From: Tepidibacter aestuarii
GTDB taxonomy: Bacteria; Bacillota; Clostridia; Peptostreptococcales; Peptostreptococcaceae
Direction: 5' to 3'
NCBI RefSeq assembly: GCF_934924865.1
Contig: NZ_OW235315.1
Coordinates: 2,604,001 to 2,668,000 of the forward strand
Length of the DNA: 64,000 bases
Below the pieces are notes generated by a model. The model searched no databases. It was not told the DNA's origin and saw only the letters and a list, made by a program, of their open reading frames with translations. The stretch's first letter is position 1. Each line of letters opens with the position of its first letter. Shown here piece by piece: positions 1-7,389 of the stretch. A program made the position numbers and the translations under genes.

Positions 1-593
1 TCTATCTTACTATTATAAACTACGACCATTTTCATATCCCAATTCTTATATTCATCAGGAGATATATCTATATTTTTTATAAAAATCTTATTACCTTCTA
101 CTATTTCTATAACCTTTGATGTTATATTTGAAATATTTTTTGTATTAATATACAACGTAGTAGTTTTACTAAGCAATATTCTCTTATTTATAAACTTTAA
201 AGTATATAATGTCATAATAAGCAAAAAACAAGATACAAACGCTAAATAATAATATCCAAATCCAATAGCCGTTCCTATACAAGCAGTCACCCAGACACCA
301 GCCGCAGTAGTAAGTCCTCTTATACTATCAGACGTTTTAAGTATCGCTCCGGCCCCTAAAAAACCAATTCCTGATAGCACTTGCGCCGGCATCCTAGCAG
401 GATCCAAATTTACATATTGTATATATTCTTTAAACAACATCAATGACGTAACAGCAACAACACAAGAACCTATAGAAACCAATATATGCGTTCTAAATCC
501 TGCCCATTGATGAGATTTTTCTCTTTCAAGACCAACTACTCCCCCTATAAAAAGAGCAAATAACAACCTAAATGTCATTTCTTTATGAGTCAT
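1..593 (-). CDS. MgtC/SapB family membrane protein, partial at left edge
   Basis: The gene starts at 593 behind AGAGGTGATTT and reads leftwards off the window, so the C-terminus is missing. The N-terminal part has the MgtC/SapB layout: a first helix with GGVVGLEREK, then hydrophobic helices carrying RTHILVSIGS and GIGFLGAGAI, RGLTTAAGVW and further hydrophobic stretches, followed by the beginning of a soluble C-terminal domain. These motifs are the conserved signature of the family, which includes Mg2+-starvation virulence factors and uncharacterised homologues. It is the first gene downstream of a cobalamin riboswitch and two terminators on the same strand. Whether the B12 signal really controls it is inferred from position. 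The family call is firm; the substrate or role is not known. Confidence 0.9.
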   Translation of the reverse strand, partial: MTHKEMTFRLLFALFIGGVVGLEREKSHQWAGFRTHILVSIGSCVVAVTSLMLFKEYIQYVNLDPARMPAQVLSGIGFLGAGAILKTSDSIRGLTTAAGVWVTACIGTAIGFGYYYLAFVSCFLLIMTLYTLKFINKRILLSKTTTLYINTKNISNITSKVIEIVEGNKIFIKNIDISPDEYKNWDMKMVVVYNSKI

Positions 594-652
594 TAAATCA
601 CCTCTTTTTTATTATATTTTTTTATTATATTATAAATCAAATTTTTATATAC

Positions 653-679
653 CAAAAAAAACAGGCCTCTTACAGGCCT
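653..679 (-). terminator. Second intrinsic terminator between riboswitch and mgtC-like gene
   Basis: On the minus strand CAGGCCT-GTAAG-AGGCCTG is followed by eight Ts, a textbook intrinsic terminator. It sits about 60 bases upstream of the MgtC-family start and downstream of the riboswitch terminator, so a transcript from the riboswitch must pass two terminators to reach the gene unless a promoter lies in the AT-rich stretch 600-650. Confidence 0.85.
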
Positions 680-712
680 GGGGCGAAAAAAAATATTTAG
701 GGAAAGAAAAAT

Positions 713-769
713 ATATAAAAAACCTGCCTAAGCGACGTACTAGGACAGGAATAATTTCTTTTTTTCCTG
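713..769 (-). terminator. Riboswitch expression platform: terminator with overlapping antiterminator
   Basis: On the minus strand a hairpin CCTG-(T)-CCTA ... TAGG-CAGG (749-723) is followed by TTTTTT. Its 5' arm overlaps an alternative hairpin CAGGAA ... TTCCTG (769-746), so the two structures are mutually exclusive. This is the usual terminator/antiterminator switch directly downstream of a cobalamin aptamer. The pairings were read by eye. Confidence 0.7.
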
Positions 770-779
770 ACCCTTCCCT

Positions 780-960
780 CCGAAGGCTGAAAACTCTATA
801 CAGGTAGGTCTCCTGACTTATGATTCATCTTACTCCCTATCCTTCCCGCAAAATAACTCGCAGTGGTTTTATAGGTTTCATCATCAATTACAGTAGCGGG
901 GGCTGCGACGGATTCTAACCGTTCTTCCCTGTTATCCTAAAACTAAGGACCTGCATATTC
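780..960 (-). ncRNA. Cobalamin riboswitch aptamer
   Basis: On the minus strand the order of conserved blocks is that of the B12 riboswitch: GCAGGTCC at the 5' end, GGGAA, an AATCCGTCGCAG block, CCCCGCTACTGTAA, a variable stem region, then the B12 box AGTCAGGAGACCTACC at 819-802. It is followed by a terminator/antiterminator and, further on, an MgtC-family gene. Binding of adenosyl- or another cobalamin would normally lower downstream expression. The identification rests on the B12 box and the CCCCGCnACTGTAA core. Confidence 0.93.
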
Positions 961-1071
961 TATTAAGTTTTCTTATTATTATAATATCACACAATTTCTT
1001 TCTTTACAATATATGTAAGAAATATTTTTTTCTATTTTTATTACTTTCTAAAAATGTTATATTTAATATAT

Positions 1072-1186
1072 AAAAAATTCTTCTCTGAAGAACCTTAAGT
1101 TTAAATTTTTTTGAAACCATAACAGAATTTATATTTATCCACAATTTAAAAAGGGATATAATCTCCTATTAGTTATAATAAAATTT
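1072..1186 (-). repeat. Dispersed intergenic element, copy A (terminator-ended)
   Basis: About 110 bases nearly identical (roughly 87% by hand alignment) to 58119-58230, with the last 45 bases also resembling 3788-3832. In minus orientation it can form a long stem between ATAAC at its 5' end and GTTAT in the middle, then ends with TTCTTC-AGA-GAAGAA-TTTTTT, an intrinsic terminator. It could be a small RNA, a leader RNA or a small palindromic repeat. It lies between the FapA-like gene and the cobalamin riboswitch. Confidence 0.55.
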
Positions 1187-1251
1187 TTACTAAATATTCA
1201 AGTTTCATTACCCGATATATTGTATATGCCCAAATAAATACGAGGTGATTT

Positions 1252-2832
1252 ATGTACATAATACAAAATGAATATTTTGATATTTTCGAAGATAAAGAAA
1301 AACTTTATATAAAGACAAAAAAACAAGGGTTTGATATTTCAAAGTTTTCAGATATATCAATCTCACATCCACGAATAAGTATAAAGTATTTTTTAAACCT
1401 CAAAAATGCTTTAGAAAACATTACAGACGAAAATGTAGAAATAGGTATATTAAAACCCAAAGTGGAGTTGAGTATATCATCAGATAATACCGAAGTACAC
1501 TTCAAGTTGAATTTATCAACAGATGAGCTTAAAAATAATAAGCAACAAATAATTCAATCTATATTATCAGAGTTAGAATCAAACAATATAGTGCACGGAA
1601 TAATCTATACTATACTCGATGAAAATATACAAACACAAGAAAACATATTAATAGCTAAAGCAACACCAGCTAAAAATGGGCAAGATGCTACAATAAAATA
1701 TTTAGATTTACCAGATAAAAAACCAAATGTACGAGAAGATGGTTCAACTAATCATTATGAAATGAATCTTATATATGAAGTAAATAAAAACGATTACTTA
1801 GGAGAAAAAACACCCCCAACTCAAGGTGTTGATGGTTTAAATGTAAAAGGTGATATAATACCATCAAAACCAGGAAACGATAAAAGGCTAAGTTTCGATA
1901 GAAAAACAGTTGGAGAGTTTGAAGAAGGTAACAAAATAATATTAAGAGCGTTGACAAACGGTGCACTTTCTCACAACAATGGAAAAGTATCTATTCTAAA
2001 ACATCTAATTATAGACGGAGACGTTGGCTATGAAACAGGTAATATTTTTTTCGATGGATCAGTTACTGTTAAAGGGACTGTTTGTGATGACTTTAAAGTA
2101 ATAGCAACAGAAGATATTTCAATAGACAGCATAATGGGAATAGGATCTGCAGAAAAGATAGTATCAACAAATGGAGATATATATATAAAGGGTGGCGTTT
2201 GCGGAAGAGGAAAAACTTTGATTCATTCTAAAAAAAGTGTTTTCGTTAAATACGCTAATGCATGTACCATAATAGCCGAGGATACTATAAATATAGGATT
2301 TTATTCCCTCGATAGTATTCTTGAATCTAAAAGCATTCTTCTGAATCCCGAAAAAGGTAGGATAATAGGAGGAAAAATTAACGCATATGCAAAAGTCGTA
2401 ACAAGCGCAATTGGAAACAATTCCGAAAGAAAGACAATAATAAATGTCAAAGGCTTTGATAGAAAAAAAGTAAAAAAAGAATTAGATGAGATCTTAATAA
2501 AATATAAAGATTGCTTATTAGAACTAGAACAAAACAAAAAAGAGCTAGAAGTTTTAGAAAAATCAATTGAAGACCCTGCTAAATTGTTAAAATATCACGA
2601 ATATGAATACTACACTAACATCCACGAAAGACTTACGAAAGAACTCTCAGAACTAGAACAAAAACGAAAACATCTTTCTGACTATTTACAATCAAAGGGC
2701 GAAGGGGAGATATCTATATCAAAAAATGCATATCCTCAAACTTTCTTAGAAATAAAAAATCTTCAAAAAATAATAACTAAAGAAACTTCAGGAACTTTTT
2801 ATGCACAAGATAATAACCTTCATTCAGAGTAA
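1252..2832 (+). CDS. FapA-family (DUF342) protein
   Basis: A 526-residue protein with the FapA/DUF342 organisation: an N-terminal mixed region, a central stretch (about residues 130-400) of short beta strands and glycines typical of the right-handed beta-helix/polymer core, including IDGDVGYETGNIFFDGSVTVKGTV-like repeats (NIFFDGSVTVKG), and a C-terminal coiled coil rich in Lys/Glu (about 405-490). Members are named after a Vibrio flagellar assembly protein, but in clostridia the function is not established and no flagellar gene is near. The start follows GAGGTGATTT. It is the first of few plus-strand genes and ends in a shared terminator with the convergent mscS-like gene. Confidence 0.85.
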   Translation: MYIIQNEYFDIFEDKEKLYIKTKKQGFDISKFSDISISHPRISIKYFLNLKNALENITDENVEIGILKPKVELSISSDNTEVHFKLNLSTDELKNNKQQIIQSILSELESNNIVHGIIYTILDENIQTQENILIAKATPAKNGQDATIKYLDLPDKKPNVREDGSTNHYEMNLIYEVNKNDYLGEKTPPTQGVDGLNVKGDIIPSKPGNDKRLSFDRKTVGEFEEGNKIILRALTNGALSHNNGKVSILKHLIIDGDVGYETGNIFFDGSVTVKGTVCDDFKVIATEDISIDSIMGIGSAEKIVSTNGDIYIKGGVCGRGKTLIHSKKSVFVKYANACTIIAEDTINIGFYSLDSILESKSILLNPEKGRIIGGKINAYAKVVTSAIGNNSERKTIINVKGFDRKKVKKELDEILIKYKDCLLELEQNKKELEVLEKSIEDPAKLLKYHEYEYYTNIHERLTKELSELEQKRKHLSDYLQSKGEGEISISKNAYPQTFLEIKNLQKIITKETSGTFYAQDNNLHSE

Positions 2833-2835
2833 AAA

Positions 2836-2865
2836 AATTCAGATGGAGCAATCTCCATCTGAATT
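2836..2865. terminator. Bidirectional terminator between convergent genes
   Basis: AATTCAGATGGAG-CAAT-CTCCATCTGAATT is a perfect 13-bp hairpin flanked by A-rich sequence on the left and AT-rich sequence on the right. It can serve the FapA-like gene on the plus strand and the MscS gene on the minus strand. Confidence 0.85.
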
Positions 2866-2872
2866 AAATTAT

Positions 2873-3706
2873 TTATATATAGCTCTCATATTCATCTGCA
2901 TCAATATTAACCCTCTTAGGATAAGCTATTTTAATCCCCTTCTCTCTGAATTTAACCAAAATCATTAACCTTGCATTTTTGGCTATAGAAAAGTACTTAA
3001 AAGGAGCTACAACACCTGTAATAGTGTACTTAGCACCTACACTACTAGATTCTATATCAGTTACCCCATATACAGAAAACGGTCTGGATGGTTCTTTCAT
3101 CATATTCTTAATTAAAAACTCTTTGTATTTTTCATTTAACATTTCACACACTTCATCTAAAGTTTGCATTACAAAATCAGGATCACATTCATATGAAACT
3201 CTAACATGAACTATTACTCTCATTTTTTTTCTACTATAATTCATAATAGATTTTATCTCACCATTTGGAAGACTTATTCTTCTTAAGTTCCAATCTCTTA
3301 TGCTAGTACTTCTAAGACCTATTTCTTCTACAGTTCCTCTAAAGTGTTCATTTATATAAACATAATCTCCTACCTTCATCTGTTTTTCGAATAATATAAA
3401 AAAACCATTTAGTACATCCTTTATAAGACTTTGAGATGCAAATCCAGCTATAACACCAAATATACCCGCTCCAGTCAGTATAGTAGATTGATTCAAATCA
3501 ATTATACCAAACTCTTTTAATATTAATACACACGCCGTAAAAAAGGACACATAGTAAGATATAGATACTATTATACTTTTAAATGTATTTTCTCTTTGAA
3601 TATCAAATTTAGTTATATCAAATACTTTTTTAGTTATGTACTTTATAGTTCTCACAAATAAAAAACTAAATACTATTATCAATATAGAATTTATAAACCT
3701 AGCCAT
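2873..3706 (-). CDS. mscS: MscS-family small-conductance mechanosensitive channel
   Basis: 277 residues, the usual length for the family. Three N-terminal transmembrane segments are seen (about 5-22, 48-66, 75-98); the third contains GAGIFGVIAGFASQSLIKD, the pore-lining TM3 signature. The beta domain follows with GDYVYINEHFRGTVEEIGLR and RRISLPNGEI, then the soluble vestibule. The channel releases solutes under hypo-osmotic stress. The start follows AAGGAGAATAGT. It is transcribed alone; a terminator-like element lies 90 bases upstream (3788-3832). Confident family assignment. Confidence 0.93.
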   Translation of the reverse strand: MARFINSILIIVFSFLFVRTIKYITKKVFDITKFDIQRENTFKSIIVSISYYVSFFTACVLILKEFGIIDLNQSTILTGAGIFGVIAGFASQSLIKDVLNGFFILFEKQMKVGDYVYINEHFRGTVEEIGLRSTSIRDWNLRRISLPNGEIKSIMNYSRKKMRVIVHVRVSYECDPDFVMQTLDEVCEMLNEKYKEFLIKNMMKEPSRPFSVYGVTDIESSSVGAKYTITGVVAPFKYFSIAKNARLMILVKFREKGIKIAYPKRVNIDADEYESYI

Positions 3707-3787
3707 ACTATTCTCCTTAATCTTATATCTATTGATTAATATTTAGATTATCCCCATATATAATGATCTATATACTTTTCCTAAAAA

Positions 3788-3965
3788 TAAAAAAGTCTTC
3801 CTTTGAAGATTTTAAATGTAAACTCTTTTAAAATTCGTATATTTTCTACTCACTAACTCATGTCATCAACAATCTCTTATGGCCTCCGTTGATCAAAACT
3901 AGTTGAAAGCATAGATATTTAATCTATGTTATTCACAAATTTGAAACTTTATAATTTCCCATTAA
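3788..3965 (-). ncRNA. Candidate small structured RNA ending in an element-C terminator
   Basis: Between the Spo0E-like gene's terminator and mscS the minus strand holds a hairpin CATAGAT-TAAAT-ATCTATG (about 3931-3913), then ATCAAC/GTTGAT pairing around a GGAGGCC loop (about 3894-3866), and ends with TCTTC-AAAG-GAAGA-CTTTTTT (about 3814-3792). The terminator end resembles the dispersed repeat copies A and B. No open reading frame is visible. It may be a small RNA or an mscS leader; no promoter was identified, so this is a low-confidence call. Confidence 0.3.
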
Positions 3966-3972
3966 ACATAAA

Positions 3973-3999
3973 AAGAAGCGACATTCGTCGCTTCTTTTT
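3973..3999. terminator. Intrinsic terminator after the Spo0E-like gene
   Basis: GAAGCGAC-ATTC-GTCGCTTC with T-runs on both sides forms a strong hairpin directly after the stop codon of the minus-strand small gene at 4003-4164. Confidence 0.9.
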
Positions 4000-4002
4000 T
4001 AT

Positions 4003-4164
4003 TTAAAACTTCTTTAATTTTAAATATTCATTTATACATGTATCTATCTTATGACTTGTACTTTGTATCTCTTCTTTAAAAATATCTGGATATTCGATAT
4101 ACCTATTTATCTCTTCCCTTAATTCTTCTATATCTCTCTTTAATTCCTCTAATTTTTTTTCCAT
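4003..4164 (-). CDS. Spo0E-like aspartyl-phosphate phosphatase, 53 aa
   Basis: A short gene of 53 codons. It reads as one long amphipathic helical hairpin rich in Lys/Glu with the family signature near the C-terminus, STSHKIDTCINEY (consensus SxxLDxxIxxY), preceded by a loop with YPD. Spo0E-type peptides dephosphorylate Spo0A~P and delay sporulation. The start ATG at 4164 follows GTGGTGAG, and the gene ends at a strong terminator. Length and motif fit the family well. It is not adjacent to other sporulation genes. Confidence 0.85.
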   Translation of the reverse strand: MEKKLEELKRDIEELREEINRYIEYPDIFKEEIQSTSHKIDTCINEYLKLKKF

Positions 4165-4313
4165 TTTAATCTCACCACTTATTCCAGAATATTTAAACCC
4201 CTTATGCTATGATTTTATCAAAGAAGTAGAATATATGTCAATATAGAACATAATAATTATTCATTTTTTAGAATATTTTAAAATATAATGTATTATTTAG
4301 TAATTATATATAA

Positions 4314-5231
4314 TTAATAAGATATATTGTCTATTTGTGGATCTTCACCCAAAATTTTAACATACATCTTATGAGGAAGACAAGCTATTATCTGTCCTTT
4401 TTTATTTATAAAGCCAGTTTTAACACAAACCTCATCATAACAATTAGCTTCTATAATTTCAACCCCTCCATCATGAATACGAACATAATTAAAACCTTCC
4501 TCAGTCTCAATTTTTATAGTTTTTTCATAATTCTTATCATCTATAATAATATCTTCATATACTTTATTGTCAACAACCACTTGAACTCTCTTATATCCCG
4601 TATCATCATTATTAATATTACTAAAATACAACACCCCTACGCTTAAAAGCAAAGTTGACAATACTATTATATAGTCTCTTCTTTGAAGCTTTGTTATTGT
4701 ATAATCTCTATTATTAATATTCATAGCTTTATATATATTTTTATTTTTAACAAGATACCTACATACAACGCCAATAAATAAACCAGTAGGAATAGATGTC
4801 AATAGAAGTATAGGTAAATATATAAATATACCTATATTATGTATTATTATAGAGGCCATTATTAATTGGCCTATATTATGAAACATTGCCCCTATCACAC
4901 TTATTCCTACTAAACTAGATTCTTTTTTGCTAAGCCTAACAAATATCCCCATAGATATCAAGCTTAAAATCCCACCTGCTATACTGTATAAAAAGGCAGA
5001 AAAACCTCCCCCAAATATAGACGATATTATTATTCTCGCAGTCAATATTACAAAAGTATCTTTAAATCCTAAGAAAATCAAAGATATTAAAGTAATTATA
5101 TTAGAAAGCCCAAGTTTTGCACCAGGAGCTATAAATACAAGAGGATTTGCTATGTAGGACTCTATTATATACATAACTAAGCTTTGAGATACTAGTATAG
5201 ACATAAACACCATTTTTTTAGTTTTATTCAT
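4314..5231 (-). CDS. Gx transporter family protein fused to NusG domain II
   Basis: 305 residues. Residues 1-165 are a five- to six-helix membrane domain with PGAKLGLSNIITLISL and SSIFGGGFSAFLYSIAGG, typical of the Gx transporter family (also annotated as heptaprenyl diphosphate synthase component I; substrate unknown). After a linker and one more membrane segment (about 189-206) the remainder (about 210-305) has the NusG domain II pattern: VDNKVYEDI, a middle strand region, ANCYDEVCVKTGFI and GQIIACLPHKMYV. In many Clostridia these two parts are separate neighbouring genes, so the fusion is notable. The single reading frame has no internal stop. Start follows AGGAGGGATTT. Confidence 0.85.
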   Translation of the reverse strand: MNKTKKMVFMSILVSQSLVMYIIESYIANPLVFIAPGAKLGLSNIITLISLIFLGFKDTFVILTARIIISSIFGGGFSAFLYSIAGGILSLISMGIFVRLSKKESSLVGISVIGAMFHNIGQLIMASIIIHNIGIFIYLPILLLTSIPTGLFIGVVCRYLVKNKNIYKAMNINNRDYTITKLQRRDYIIVLSTLLLSVGVLYFSNINNDDTGYKRVQVVVDNKVYEDIIIDDKNYEKTIKIETEEGFNYVRIHDGGVEIIEANCYDEVCVKTGFINKKGQIIACLPHKMYVKILGEDPQIDNISY

Positions 5232-5327
5232 AAATCCCTCCTATTTATAATGAAATTCCCTCAATCAAAATGAAGTTTTTCAATATTAGATTTAGTCATA
5301 CACTATTATACTTTAAAAAAACAAAAA

Positions 5328-5354
5328 AAGACAATGCTAGTTAGCATCGTCTTT
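5328..5354 (-). terminator. Intrinsic terminator after PTS IIC gene
   Basis: AAGAC-(A)-ATGCTA-GT-TAGCAT-(C)-GTCTT with A/T-rich flanks; in minus orientation it ends in a T-run. It lies 17 bases after the stop codon of the PTS IIC gene. Confidence 0.75.
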
Positions 5355-5370
5355 TAATTTCCACTTTATT

Positions 5371-6411
5371 TTATGCAGCTTTTTTTTCTGTATTAATTTC
5401 TCCTCTTATTTCTGCAACAGTTCTTATCTTGTAGTTCTTAAATATTATAGAACCAACAAAACCAGCTAACGCTCCAGCAAGTGCACAAAACGCAGCAGCT
5501 ATAGTAACAGTCTTAGGATCATTAAATCCATACATTACCATAAGACCAGCTATCGGAGTTGCGGTTCCTGGTGCATTATTTATTAATCCAAATGCAGAAA
5601 CTATCATACCAGCAAGTCCTCCACCTATGAAATTTGTTACATAAACTGGTATAGGATTTGCAGATATTATATCAGCTTGAGTTAATGGTTCTATAGCAAC
5701 TGATATAGTTGTACTTCTATCTCCAAACTTCATCCTATCGAAGAATACAAAGTTCATAAAAGATGATCCCATAACAGATAAGGCTCCTATAGCCATTGGA
5801 AGGCCTGTAAGTCCAAGCATGGCAGTTAAAGCCATTGAACTAAGTGGCGCTGTTGCAACTATAGTTATAACTCCTCCTAATATGAATCCCATAGTCATAG
5901 GGTTTCCATTAGCAGCTGTAGTTATTATACCACCTATATTAAGCAATGTAGAAGTTACTATAGGATCAGCAGCAGTAGCTATCAGCCTAGCAATAGGTGC
6001 TACAAAAGCAACACAAACTATTAAATCTAATCCAGCTGGTACCTTTTTCTCTATCTTTGGAACTATAAATGAAAGTATATAACCCGCTACAAATCCAGGT
6101 AATATACCCATACCTGCAACAGAACATCCTATTAATACTGCGTAAACAGGGCTAACACCTAAAGCTAACGGTACTAAAATACCAGCTGCAGCTCCGCCCA
6201 TTCCACCAGCAGCCAAACCAGTGTCTTTTAACAATTGAATATGTAACATATCTCCACCAACATAACTTTGAAAAGCCTCTACTAAAAAACTAGCTACTGC
6301 AGCATCTGCTAATGCTCCCATCGCTTTCATTCCCTTTGGCATTTTCAAACTAAACAAAGTAAAAAGTGATAAACAAAATAATAACAACATTGTACCTTTA
6401 ATCAATTCCAT
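5371..6411 (-). CDS. PTS transporter subunit IIC (EIIC_2 type)
   Basis: 346 residues, almost entirely hydrophobic with about nine to ten membrane segments. It matches the standalone PTS_EIIC_2 type of membrane protein with glycine-rich repeats (GLAAGGMGGAAAG, GGVITIVATAPLSSMALTAM) and no IIA or IIB domain attached. The sugar is unknown, and no IIA or IIB partner lies beside it, so it may act in a non-PTS way or use remote subunits. It is divergently transcribed from an XRE-cupin regulator across a 413-base gap that contains a 10-bp inverted repeat, suggesting that regulator controls it. Start follows AGGAGGTAAATTA. Confidence 0.75.
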   Translation of the reverse strand: MELIKGTMLLLFCLSLFTLFSLKMPKGMKAMGALADAAVASFLVEAFQSYVGGDMLHIQLLKDTGLAAGGMGGAAAGILVPLALGVSPVYAVLIGCSVAGMGILPGFVAGYILSFIVPKIEKKVPAGLDLIVCVAFVAPIARLIATAADPIVTSTLLNIGGIITTAANGNPMTMGFILGGVITIVATAPLSSMALTAMLGLTGLPMAIGALSVMGSSFMNFVFFDRMKFGDRSTTISVAIEPLTQADIISANPIPVYVTNFIGGGLAGMIVSAFGLINNAPGTATPIAGLMVMYGFNDPKTVTIAAAFCALAGALAGFVGSIIFKNYKIRTVAEIRGEINTEKKAA

Positions 6412-6508
6412 TAATTTACCTCCTAAAATTTTGTAAACTTAGTATTTATAATTTATTTTATAAATATTTTTCTCATTTGCATTTTAAACACATTTCTTAG
6501 TATACCAA

Positions 6509-6570
6509 ATTTCAGAATAATGTCTATAGTTTTTTTCATTTTCTTATTATTTTTTTCACGATTCTGAAAT
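6509..6570. promoter_or_regulatory. Inverted repeat in the PTS IIC/XRE divergent promoter region
   Basis: ATTTCAGAAT (6509-6518) and its exact reverse complement ATTCTGAAAT (6561-6570) are 52 bases apart centre to centre, about five helical turns. They lie 98-159 bases upstream of the PTS IIC start in an otherwise T-rich 413-base gap. They could be paired operators for the neighbouring XRE-cupin protein; the assignment is inferred from position only. The rest of the gap shows only a TATAAT box at 6786-6791 ahead of the regulator. Confidence 0.4.
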
Positions 6571-6824
6571 GTTTTCTTGGTTTTTTCTACATTAAACACC
6601 ATAAAATAGTATTTAATATGCTATTTTTTCAATATTCTATATAATGATATACAATTTAAATCTTGTTTTTTTTGATATATAATATATTTTTTTCATTTTA
6701 GTGTGTATTTTTTCATTTTTTTGATTTTTCAATTTTTATATGGAACATATAATGTATTTTACTTATATAAACTATACTTTTTATGTTATAATTTATTAAA
6801 TGATTATTATACGAGGAGAGAGAT

Positions 6825-7358
6825 ATGGAATTAGGAGCAAAAATAAAACACTTCAGAAAGAGAAAAGGATTAACAATAAAGGAATTATCTAACCTTACTA
6901 ATTTATCAATAGGATTTATAAGTAATCTAGAAAGAAATCTAAACAGCCCTTCCGTGAGTAATCTTCAGCATATATGCGAAGTACTAGGAATAAACTTAAT
7001 GGACATCTTGCAATCTTCTAGCGAAAAGGACTTTATCGTTAGACAAGATGAAAGAAAGGAAATATTTACAACCGAAGACAATAATATAAAATTCGAAATG
7101 CTGACTAACGGAAATAAGCACTTAAATTCAATAGCTATAACAATAGATGGAAATAGCGAATCTAGTGACGTTTCATGGGGACATAACTATGACGAGTTAG
7201 GTGTAGTTATAAAAGGTTGTTTAGAGATACAAGTAGAAAATGAGACTTATTTGTTAAACGAGGGAGATAGTATATACATTAGCAAATTCACACCTCATAC
7301 TTATAAAAATCCATCTAGTGAGAAAAATATAACTCATTGGTTTTCTGTAAAAGAATAA
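6825..7358 (+). CDS. XRE-family regulator with C-terminal cupin domain
   Basis: 177 residues. Residues 1-62 form an HTH_3 domain (IKHFRKRKGLTIKELSNLTN, then SIGFISNLERNLNSPSVSNL). Residues 105-175 form a small cupin barrel with YDELGVVIKGCLEIQVEN and GDSIYISKFTPHTYKN. This layout is common in regulators of amino acid, polyamine or sugar-derivative metabolism, where the cupin binds the effector. The start follows GAGGAGAGAGAT. It is divergent from the PTS IIC gene and shares a terminator with the convergent ptsG. The target and ligand are not known; regulation of the PTS IIC gene is inferred. Confidence 0.85.
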   Translation: MELGAKIKHFRKRKGLTIKELSNLTNLSIGFISNLERNLNSPSVSNLQHICEVLGINLMDILQSSSEKDFIVRQDERKEIFTTEDNNIKFEMLTNGNKHLNSIAITIDGNSESSDVSWGHNYDELGVVIKGCLEIQVENETYLLNEGDSIYISKFTPHTYKNPSSEKNITHWFSVKE

Positions 7359-7386
7359 AGGCTACTGCCTAAGCAGTAGCCTTTAT
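7356..7386. terminator. Bidirectional terminator between XRE-cupin gene and ptsG
   Basis: AAAGGCTACTGC-CTAA-GCAGTAGCCTTT is a perfect 12-bp stem with A/T tracts on both sides, placed between two convergent genes. Confidence 0.92.
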
Positions 7387-7389
7387 TTT

